The position numbers were made by a program, and so were the translations under genes. Below the pieces are notes generated by a model. The model saw nothing but the letters and a program-made list of their open reading frames with translations, searched no databases and was not told the DNA's origin. Positions 58,676 to 64,000 of a stretch of DNA of 64,000 bases are shown here, in pieces; positions within the stretch are counted from its first letter, which is position 1; every line of letters starts with the position of its first letter. Source of the DNA: an uncultured Caldisericota bacterium (GTDB lineage Bacteria > Caldisericota > Caldisericia > Cryosericales > Cryosericaceae); the NCBI GenBank assembly GCA_903871855.1, contig CAIQIK010000016.1, positions 62,001 to 126,000 of the forward strand, given 5' to 3'.

Positions 58676-60277
58676 TCAGGAGCCGAATAGCGACTCCGTC
58701 GCGTCAAACGTCTTCTTGAGCAGTTCCAATTTCTCGTCCGCCGGGACCTCTGGCACAGTTTCCTGCTGCGCAGTCTCCTGGGATCCCTCTTCGACGAGCC
58801 TGACCTGGTCGACTGCATAGACAGCCCGCGCCGCCGGGACAAGAACTTCATCCTGCTTCTGCTCGAGCATCGTACGGAACAGCTTGGTCTTGGGTCCGAG
58901 TACAATCCGCAGGACACCCTGGTCGACTCCGACTTCGCGAACATCGAGTGCTTCCAGCATCACCCCAATTGGCTTGTTGGCATCAGAGACAAGCGCCTTG
59001 AAGTGCGCCCACTGGCCTGCCGGCTCCCCTGCGGTCGTGCTTCTGGACCCTGAAACAGTCTCGTCAGGACTGCCAAGGGGCGCCTCAACAGTCTTCTGTA
59101 CGGCCTCCGCCTGTCGGACAGCAGGCCTGGGCGCATCCTGACTACTCGTGAACTGCACTCCGCGAGAGAACTCTTCACGCGAACGATCGAGACCCATGGG
59201 AAGGTCGAGGGCTATTGCGAGCAGGAAAGCCTGGACCAGAGGGTATGGATCCGACAGATAAGCCGACTGCTGCTGGATTCGTGCGAAGGCCGCTGCAAGA
59301 TTCACCAGGGCTGCGTCCGGGAATACTTCGAGGCGACCCACGGGAATGCCTTCCGAACTCGGAGTTCGGAAGGTCACCTTGTCAAGAATATATCTGCTGA
59401 TAAGGCCAATCGTCCTCTCAAGCAGATCGGCAGGCTCTATTCCACTTCGTTCCAACTGATCCAGAACCGAACTGACTGCTTTTGGATCGCGAGAAAGCAG
59501 TGCCTCGACAAGCAGGGAGATGTTCTCTTCTGTCGGCAGCCCCAGCAGGTCCAGCACCGTCGCACCAGACACCGATTCGGCTCCAAACACGGAGAACTGG
59601 TCGACGAGACCTATGGCTCCTCTCATCGAGCCCGCGCTCAGCGCAACAATCTGGTGAAGCGCTTCGTCGGTGATGTTCGGAGCCTCGACGTTCCGAAGGC
59701 CCTGAAGGTACTGGAACATGGCCGTTTCTGAAATCCGCTTGAAGTCGAACCGCTGACACCGGGACAGGATCGTCTCGGGCAATTTCTGAGGCTCTGTCGT
59801 CGCAAGGATGAACACGACGTAATCGGGCGGCTCCTCAAGCGTCTTTAGGAGTGCGTTGAACGCCTGGATGGTGAGCATATGGGCTTCGTCAATGATGAAG
59901 ATCTTCTTCCGACTGCGAGCGGGGACGAACCTGGTGGACTCACGCACGTCTCTGATCTCCTCAATGCCCCGGTTGCTGGCAGCATCGATCTCGATGACGT
60001 CGATGTCCGTTCCTGACGTGATAGCTCTGCAGTGTTCACATTCCATGCAGGGATGACTGTTGGGCCCCTTGTCGCAGTTCAGGGCTTTGGCCAGAATACG
60101 GGCGACGGTCGTCTTGCCGGTACCCTTGGGCCCGGCAAACAAGTATGCGTGGGAAATCCTGCCAGTATCAACTGACCCTTTAAGAATACGTATGACCGTC
60201 TCTTGACCAATGACGCTGTCGAATGTGGTGGGACGGTACTTCCGGTATAGTGAAACGTAGCGCTCAGTAGATACCAT
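58676..60277 (-). CDS. dnaX: DNA polymerase III subunits tau (gamma)
   Basis: 533 aa clamp-loader ATPase. P-loop GPKGTGKTT, zinc cysteines in CDKGPNSHPCMECEHC, DEAH box IIDEAHML and the sensor SRC in LSRCQRFDF are intact. The tail from about 370 is tau-like and Glu/Gln-rich. No A-rich slippery site for programmed frameshifting was seen. The start is ATG 60277 (MVSTERYVSLYRKYRP), which has no ribosome-binding site; the predicted -10 box is only 9 nt upstream, so the mRNA may be leaderless. Confidence 0.95.
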   Translation of the reverse strand: MVSTERYVSLYRKYRPTTFDSVIGQETVIRILKGSVDTGRISHAYLFAGPKGTGKTTVARILAKALNCDKGPNSHPCMECEHCRAITSGTDIDVIEIDAASNRGIEEIRDVRESTRFVPARSRKKIFIIDEAHMLTIQAFNALLKTLEEPPDYVVFILATTEPQKLPETILSRCQRFDFKRISETAMFQYLQGLRNVEAPNITDEALHQIVALSAGSMRGAIGLVDQFSVFGAESVSGATVLDLLGLPTEENISLLVEALLSRDPKAVSSVLDQLERSGIEPADLLERTIGLISRYILDKVTFRTPSSEGIPVGRLEVFPDAALVNLAAAFARIQQQSAYLSDPYPLVQAFLLAIALDLPMGLDRSREEFSRGVQFTSSQDAPRPAVRQAEAVQKTVEAPLGSPDETVSGSRSTTAGEPAGQWAHFKALVSDANKPIGVMLEALDVREVGVDQGVLRIVLGPKTKLFRTMLEQKQDEVLVPAARAVYAVDQVRLVEEGSQETAQQETVPEVPADEKLELLKKTFDATESLFGS

Positions 60278-60286
60278 AGTAGTTGT

Positions 60287-60314
60287 AGTATATTGTCCAC
60301 ACACGTCATTGCAA
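60287..60314 (-). promoter_or_regulatory. Promoter of dnaX-ybaB-recR (leaderless)
   Basis: TTGCAA (60309-60314), a 16-nt spacer and TATACT (60287-60292), minus strand. Transcription would begin about position 60280, within 3 nt of the dnaX ATG. Confidence 0.7.
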
Positions 60315-60402
60315 GAGAAGCTCAGGCCACGACTCTGTGTCAACCCACACAAGAATGCACGTGAACCGCCCTGCCTTCGTCATTCCCCCAAGCCCTTTTG
60401 TC

Positions 60403-60431
60403 CCTCGCATCCTTTTGTCCAAGATGCGAGG
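60403..60431. repeat. 9-bp perfect inverted repeat
   Basis: Arms CCTCGCATC and GATGCGAGG around an 11-nt loop. The GATGCGAGG arm resembles the ATGCGAGG inside the 38-nt direct repeats, so this may be a diverged family member. Confidence 0.65.
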
Positions 60432-60443
60432 TGTTCTTCAAGG

Positions 60444-60481
60444 CCCCCGAGCACTTTCTTCCCATGCGAGGGGCGCTTCTG
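60444..60481 (+). repeat. 38-nt direct repeat, copy 1
   Basis: Identical over 38 nt to 60635-60672; begins CCCCCGAGCACTTTC and ends GGGGCGCTTCTG. Confidence 0.9.
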
Positions 60482-60634
60482 AGGGGTGCTTCCCACGAGC
60501 CCAAGGATGTTTTTGTATCCGAGGGTGTTCTGCATGTTGGTGCAATGGAAGTGGCGCTCTGCCGCGCAGGCGGGAATCCAGTCTTCTTGTTGAAGGGTGT
60601 AGCGCAGGTGTAACATTCTCACCGAAAACGGAAC

Positions 60635-60672
60635 CCCCCGAGCACTTTCTTCCCATGCGAGGGGCGCTTCTG
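60635..60672 (+). repeat. 38-nt direct repeat, copy 2
   Basis: Second identical copy, 191 nt after the first. The sequences outside the 38 nt differ, so the unit is discrete. Confidence 0.9.
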
Positions 60673-60977
60673 TCCCGAAGTGTAACAAGCACTGCTCACC
60701 CTTACGGCATGTCACTGCTCCAGCCTTGCCATGAATGTGTGCCAACGATGCTCCCGTGAAGAGACTGCCTCGAGTCGATAGGACCACCCTGCAAACGCCC
60801 AAAGCCCTTTGGCGTACCTTCCTGCAGTCCGCGTGTAACCCGATGCTTCCCACCTCCACTGTGGTTCGTCATGCTCTTCAGTCAGCAACCACTCCAGACT
60901 GTCTTCCCGCAGACGTGCTGGTTTTCTTTTCGCTCCCGGCAAGTATACTGACTGCCATACACGTTTGGAGGATCGCC

Positions 60978-62237
60978 ATGATCAAGTCAGTCAAAGGGAC
61001 CAGCGACATAGTCTCACCCGAAGTCCTTCTGTGGCAGCATGTGGAGAGAACCATGGCTCAGACAGCCAAAGTTTATGGCTACGAAGAGATCCGCACTCCG
61101 ATCATCGAGATGGAAGAGCTCTTCTCTACGTCAGTCGGACAAGGTACTGACATCGTCGAGAAGGAGATGTATGCCTTTCCGGACAAGAAGGGGCGCCACC
61201 TCGTCCTGCGCCCTGAAGGGACGGCTGCAGCGTGCCGGGCGTACATAGAACATCAGATGAATCTACAGCCGTCTCCGACCAAGTTCTACTACATGGGGTC
61301 GTTCTTCCGATATGAGCAGCCCCAGAGTGGACGCAAACGCGAGTTCCACAGCTTCGGCGTCGAGGCTCTGGGCGAACAATCGCCAGTTCAGGATGCCGAG
61401 GTCATCGACATGGTCATGGTTATGTTGTCAAGGCTCGGTCTCTCACACCTGTCCGTCGATATCAACAGTATTGGCGACGACAACTGTCGACCCGTCTACA
61501 AGGAAGCCCTCCGGGCTGCGCTGGCGGTGCATGAAAGCGAGTTGTGTGAAGACTGCAAAAGACGCATGAACGACAACCCGCTCCGCGTGCTTGACTGCAA
61601 GCGCGAGGACCCGTTACTCCTGGAGTCGTTGCCAAAATCCGCAGACTATCTGTGCACAGCCTGCGAGGACCATTTTCACCGCCTGCTGTCCACTCTCGAC
61701 TCTCTGAAGATTCCATATCACCTCAACCACAAACTCGTTCGAGGCCTTGACTACTACACCAAGACCGTATTTGAGGTCGTCTCTGAGGATCTCGGCGCGC
61801 AGAATGCCCTCCTGGGAGGCGGCCGGTACGACTATCTCGTTCGTCACCTGGGAGGACCGGCTACTCCTGCTGTAGGATGGGGCCTTGGACTTGAACGTCT
61901 CATTTCAGTTCTTACGGTGCGCTACCCCGAGCTTACCGATTCACTTGCAATCCCCCGAGCATACATCGTTCACTCGGACACAGCCATGGCTGTCGCCTTT
62001 GACTTGAGACGCACGTTGGCCGACACGGGCTGGATACTGGATCTGGATACGCGTCAGGATGGCTTTGGGAAACAACTGGCACGGGCATCCAAGAGAGGAG
62101 CACGCATAGCACTCATCCTCGGTGAAGACGAGATTGCAGCAGGCACATGCACCGTGAAAGACCTGACGTCAGGTTCCCAGTTGACAGTTGCACTAGCTGA
62201 CGTAGCCGCTTGCCTTGCCCGTGTTGTCCAGAAGTAG
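60978..62237 (+). CDS. hisS: Histidyl-tRNA synthetase
   Basis: 419 aa. Motif 2 is in FYYMGSFFRYEQPQSGRKREFHSFGVE, the histidine-A loop in LVRGLDYYTKTVFEV, and motif 3 in GWGLGLERLI, with the C-terminal anticodon domain after it. ATG 60978 has GGAGG 6 nt upstream; the long in-frame extension to 60735 has no family match and runs into the intergenic region. A TATACT (60946-60951) lies 26 nt upstream with only a weak -35. Confidence 0.96.
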   Translation: MIKSVKGTSDIVSPEVLLWQHVERTMAQTAKVYGYEEIRTPIIEMEELFSTSVGQGTDIVEKEMYAFPDKKGRHLVLRPEGTAAACRAYIEHQMNLQPSPTKFYYMGSFFRYEQPQSGRKREFHSFGVEALGEQSPVQDAEVIDMVMVMLSRLGLSHLSVDINSIGDDNCRPVYKEALRAALAVHESELCEDCKRRMNDNPLRVLDCKREDPLLLESLPKSADYLCTACEDHFHRLLSTLDSLKIPYHLNHKLVRGLDYYTKTVFEVVSEDLGAQNALLGGGRYDYLVRHLGGPATPAVGWGLGLERLISVLTVRYPELTDSLAIPRAYIVHSDTAMAVAFDLRRTLADTGWILDLDTRQDGFGKQLARASKRGARIALILGEDEIAAGTCTVKDLTSGSQLTVALADVAACLARVVQK

Positions 62238-62271
62238 AAGTGTGGGCATTCAGACGTATGGGAGGCTTGCG

Positions 62272-62299
62272 TTGGTTTTCCCGTGTTTTCGGGTATAAT
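62272..62299 (+). promoter_or_regulatory. Promoter of the 6S-like RNA
   Basis: TTGGTT (62272-62277), a 16-nt spacer and perfect TATAAT (62294-62299), plus strand. The predicted start (about 62306) coincides with the 5' end of a closing stem. Confidence 0.65.
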
Positions 62300-62305
62300 A
62301 GGGTC

Positions 62306-62488
62306 GTGTCACCCTGCGATGCCCGTGAACCACTTGACGGGTTTGAGCCAACACAAATCACTCGGAAGCAGATGCCCTGTGGATACGAGCACTTCGCAGC
62401 GTTCTTGAAGCAGGGAACTTTATGCTCCCACCTGCTTAGGCAGGTTCAAAAGCTTCGTCAAGGCACGACCTTGTGGGGTGACATCTTG
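62306..62488 (+). ncRNA. ssrS: Candidate 6S RNA
   Basis: The 276-nt gap between hisS and rseC holds a probable small RNA of about 180 nt. The ends pair (TGTCACCC 62307-62314 with GGGTGACA 62476-62483). Inside are a long, interrupted stem (CCCTG/CAGGG around 62372-62419) and a 3' hairpin CCTGC-TTAG-GCAGG followed by TTCAA, which resembles the 3' bubble hairpin of known 6S RNAs. The promoter start matches the closing stem. It has no credible open frame. 6S RNA binds RNA polymerase as an open-promoter mimic. A leader of rseC is the main alternative. The alignment is from memory only. Confidence 0.55.
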
Positions 62489-62513
62489 AGATCTAAGCGA
62501 GGACAGGATTCTT

Positions 62514-62960
62514 ATGCAGACTGATCGAGGTTTGGTTATTGCGCGTCAGGGAGATGTTGTCGTGGTTCGACTGCAGCCACGAGACGGATGTGCGTCGTGC
62601 TCTCTAACCCAGTTCTGTGTAGGCAGCAAAGAGAGTAGTCCGACCGTCAGGGTGACTGCTCCTCCCGAAATTGCTCAGGGAGATCTGGTTGAAGTGTCGC
62701 TCGACGATTCGCTTATTCTCAAGGCCTCCGCGATCATGTACGGGATTCCGCTGGCCGCCTTTCTGGCAGGGGTGCTTGGCGGTTATGGATTCTCATCCCT
62801 GGAAGGACTGAACGGAAGCCTGTCCATAGCACTTCCTGTCGTAGCCGGGTTCCTCATGTTGATCCCCGGCATCATCATTTCACGCAGGGTTGCCAGCCGG
62901 TTGTACCCCACCGCCACTGTTGTACGGAAAATCGATCAGGAGGTGATCAATTGCCAGTGA
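62514..62960 (+). CDS. rseC: SoxR-reducing system protein RseC family
   Basis: 148 aa. Three cysteines C26, C29 and C35 (CASCSLTQFC) precede two membrane helices (about 73-93 and 103-123). RseC proteins accompany Rnf-type electron transfer, but no rnf gene is visible here. AGGA lies 5 nt before the ATG. It overlaps the next gene by 10 nt. Confidence 0.87.
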   Translation: MQTDRGLVIARQGDVVVVRLQPRDGCASCSLTQFCVGSKESSPTVRVTAPPEIAQGDLVEVSLDDSLILKASAIMYGIPLAAFLAGVLGGYGFSSLEGLNGSLSIALPVVAGFLMLIPGIIISRRVASRLYPTATVVRKIDQEVINCQ

Positions 62961-63346
62961 ACATGACTGCAATCTGGGTATTAGACATTGTCATCGCCCT
63001 CGGCATGATCTCCGCAGCCATAGCCGTCCTCACTCTTGGGCGCAAGCTTGGGGAATTCTCGAAGAGCCTCTCTGGTACGATGGTCGACGTACAGAAACAG
63101 GCCGACGATCTAAAGTCGGAAGCAGTAAGGCTGATGCAGTCGACTCAGGTCTCGGAGCAACACTTCGACCAGCTGACAAGACAGCTGACAAAGCTTACCG
63201 CATCTGCCGATATGGCTGTGAGAGCATTGCCCGCAGTAGCTTCCGGCCGAGACAGCGGCCTGTTGCCAAGAATGATAAGTACTGCTGTACGCGTGGTATC
63301 GGCGTACAAGATTTTCAAGTCCATCTTCCTAAGGAGGAGATCATGA
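62951..63346 (+). CDS. DUF948-like membrane protein
   Basis: 131 aa. One N-terminal membrane helix (about 7-29) is followed by a coiled coil (FSKSLSGTMVDVQKQADDL) and a basic C-terminus (FLRRRS), as in the DUF948/YtxG family. The start is TTG 62951, 7 nt after a perfect AGGAGGTGAT; the ATG four codons later is poorly placed. The function is unknown. Confidence 0.78.
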   Translation: MPVNMTAIWVLDIVIALGMISAAIAVLTLGRKLGEFSKSLSGTMVDVQKQADDLKSEAVRLMQSTQVSEQHFDQLTRQLTKLTASADMAVRALPAVASGRDSGLLPRMISTAVRVVSAYKIFKSIFLRRRS

Positions 63347-63588
63347 GTGAGCGCAATGATTGTGGATCGTTCATGGGCGGACTGCTGATCGGCGGCATTG
63401 TCGGAGCCTTGGTGGCGTTGATTCTCGCCCCTCAAAGTGGAGAAGAAACGCGCAAGCTGCTGAAAGACAAGGCTTTCGAACTGAGCAAGGAAATCAGTGA
63501 TCAGACCGAGGCCATCAAGGAGAAAGGCCGCGAACTCCTGACGCAGGATGGCATCGAGATCGAAGGGACCACAGACACCAACCCTTAA
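63343..63588 (+). CDS. YtxH-like small membrane protein
   Basis: 81 aa. A Gly-rich membrane helix (GGLLIGGIVGALVALILAP, about 12-30) is followed by the YtxH signature SGEETRKLLKDKA and a coiled coil. It overlaps the upstream gene by 4 nt, with GGAGGAG before the ATG. The DUF948-YtxH pairing is the same as in Bacillus ytxGH; the role there is stress-related but undefined. Confidence 0.85.
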   Translation: MSERNDCGSFMGGLLIGGIVGALVALILAPQSGEETRKLLKDKAFELSKEISDQTEAIKEKGRELLTQDGIEIEGTTDTNP

Positions 63589-63619
63589 GCTGCTCCGGAC
63601 GATTTCACGCCCAGGTATC

Positions 63620-63647
63620 TTGATTCAGGGCAAGTTCTTGGTATACT
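63620..63647 (+). promoter_or_regulatory. Promoter of the tRNA-Gln/tRNA-Glu pair
   Basis: TTGATT (63620-63625), a 16-nt spacer and TATACT (63642-63647), plus strand, about 12 nt before tRNA-Gln. Confidence 0.75.
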
Positions 63648-63658
63648 CTCGCATGTGT

Positions 63659-63732
63659 TGGGGAATCGTCCAACGGTAGGACAGTAGCCTCTGGAGCTAC
63701 CGATGATGGTTCGAATCCATCTTCCTCAGCCA
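63659..63732 (+). tRNA. tRNA-Gln (anticodon CTG)
   Basis: 74 nt with encoded CCA. The acceptor stem is TGGGGAA/TTCCTCA, the anticodon stem GTAGC/GCTAC with loop CTCTGGA, and the T arm GATGG-TTCGAAT-CCATC. It lies 5 nt before tRNA-Glu. Confidence 0.95.
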
Positions 63733-63737
63733 AGTAT

Positions 63738-63812
63738 GGCGCTGTAGAACAGTGGTTAGTTCGGGGGGCTCTCAATCCCCAAACAGGAGTTCAATTCTCC
63801 TCGGCGCTACCA
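63738..63812 (+). tRNA. tRNA-Glu (anticodon CTC)
   Basis: 75 nt with encoded CCA. The acceptor stem GGCGCTG/CGGCGCT uses two G-U pairs, the anticodon stem is GGGGG/TCCCC with loop CTCTCAA, and the T arm AGGAG-TTCAATT-CTCCT. Its 3' half is overlapped on the other strand by the end of the recombinase frame. Confidence 0.93.
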
Positions 63813-64000
63813 TCGTGTTTTCAGTCATCGAGATAACCGCCTTCTGCTGTATGCAGAAGGCGGTTTTGCAAGGTTCCAAACCTGACTCGGCAAATGGGAT
63901 TCCTTCCGGGAATAAGAACCTTTGAAGCCGTTGCCTCATCGTCAGGTCAGCCTTCTCCCGGAACGTTCCCATGTCTTGAAGCACTGCCAATCCTGTCTTG
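63772..64000 (-). CDS. C-terminal end of a probable serine recombinase (5' part outside window)
   Basis: A minus-strand frame open at the right edge reads TMRQRLQRFLFPEGIPFAESG and on through CKTAFC, which resembles the last helix and FPEG/F block of large site-specific serine recombinases. The frame then passes through the terminator and stops in the antisense of the tRNA-Glu anticodon loop (63772-63774), ending APRRIELLFGD. Only about 75 residues are seen, so the identification is tentative; a truncated remnant is possible. Confidence 0.5.
   Translation of the reverse strand, partial: KTGLAVLQDMGTFREKADLTMRQRLQRFLFPEGIPFAESGLEPCKTAFCIQQKAVISMTENTMVAPRRIELLFGD
63835..63867 (+). terminator. 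Intrinsic terminator after tRNA-Glu
   Basis: A perfect 13-bp stem AACCGCCTTCTGC/GCAGAAGGCGGTT with a 5-nt loop TGTAT and TTTT reading out. It ends the tRNA-Gln/tRNA-Glu unit. Confidence 0.92.

Larger units (their letters stand above)
60315..60940. other. Repeat-bearing intergenic region between dnaX and hisS
   Basis: About 620 nt without a credible gene. It holds an inverted repeat (60403-60431, arms CCTCGCATC/GATGCGAGG), two 38-nt direct repeats, and near 60561-60581 a GC-rich segment (CGCGCAGGCGGGAATCCA) like palindromic repeats scattered in many bacterial genomes. A 159-codon minus-strand open frame runs through the repeats but lacks family features. Confidence 0.7.

Noticed and set aside
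58676-59300. Programmed frameshift in dnaX
   Set aside because: No run of A residues resembling a slippery heptamer was found.
60400-60680. CRISPR-like array
   Set aside because: Only two repeat copies, 191 nt apart, with no regular spacers.
60380-60859. 159-codon minus-strand open frame between dnaX and hisS
   Set aside because: It runs through both 38-nt repeats, so its peptide contains the repeat twice in different frames; no domain or good start.
60735-60977. N-terminal extension of hisS
   Set aside because: No similarity to the family N-terminus; GGAGG before ATG 60978 decides the start.
60890-60977. T-box leader before hisS, or before proS
   Set aside because: No T-box sequence or terminator/antiterminator pair is visible in either leader.

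Overview
The window reads as a chromosomal stretch of a free-living, anaerobic, fermentative bacterium with moderately high GC. Support comes from a V-type ATPase instead of an F-type one, a ferredoxin-dependent 2-oxoacid oxidoreductase with butyrate kinase, and full bacterial sets for transcription, translation and fatty-acid synthesis. A deep-branching phylum such as Caldisericota/Cryosericota would fit, but that is an impression and not something I can test here. The window is dense, almost entirely protein-coding, and about 90% of genes lie on the minus strand.

Layout. (1) 1-14.6 kb, minus: rpoB, an EF-G paralogue, rpoC, then rpsL-rpsG-fusA-tuf (tuf cut by the left edge). (2) 14.8-35.3 kb, minus: 24 protein genes and two tRNA-Pro genes with no gap above 29 nt. 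The order is fchA, rho, tdk, prfA, prmC, plsY, tsaC, cmk, plsC, ispH, gpsA, hup, tRNA-Pro x2, nine V-ATPase subunits, a Nudix hydrolase, an LpxL-like acyltransferase and a glycosyltransferase. (3) 35.4-36.5 kb, plus: a cupin/SDR pair. (4) 36.5-42.3 kb, minus: gyrB, gyrA, an AI-2E-family membrane protein, rpsU. (5) 42.4-50.3 kb, minus: deoxynucleoside kinase, glutamate dehydrogenase, butyrate kinase, a P-loop ATPase, the four-subunit 2-oxoacid:ferredoxin oxidoreductase and an SsnA-like amidohydrolase. (6) 50.5-52.5 kb, plus: proS and a small ferredoxin. (7) 52.6-60.3 kb, minus: dnaX, ybaB, recR, S1, then fabD-fabG-acpP-fabF. (8) 60.3-61 kb: a repeat-bearing intergenic region. (9) 61-63.9 kb, plus: hisS, a 6S-RNA-like locus, rseC, two small membrane proteins, tRNA-Gln, tRNA-Glu and a strong terminator. 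The C-terminal end of a probable serine recombinase enters from the right edge and abuts tRNA-Glu.

How the genes fit together. Glutamate dehydrogenase, the 2-oxoacid oxidoreductase, butyrate kinase and ferredoxins make a plausible amino-acid-fermenting module that yields ATP by substrate-level phosphorylation and reduced ferredoxin. The V-ATPase carries the Na+-binding residues known from Enterococcus NtpK, so it may couple ATP to a sodium gradient. plsY, plsC, gpsA and the fab cluster cover phospholipid synthesis.

The most unusual points are the EF-G paralogue between rpoB and rpoC, large repeat-built insertions in both RNA polymerase subunits, a recurrent 16-nt promoter spacer, a predicted leaderless dnaX mRNA, the 6S-like RNA, and the recombinase end at tRNA-Glu. 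I did not find CRISPR arrays, a toxin-antitoxin pair or a recognisable defence system.
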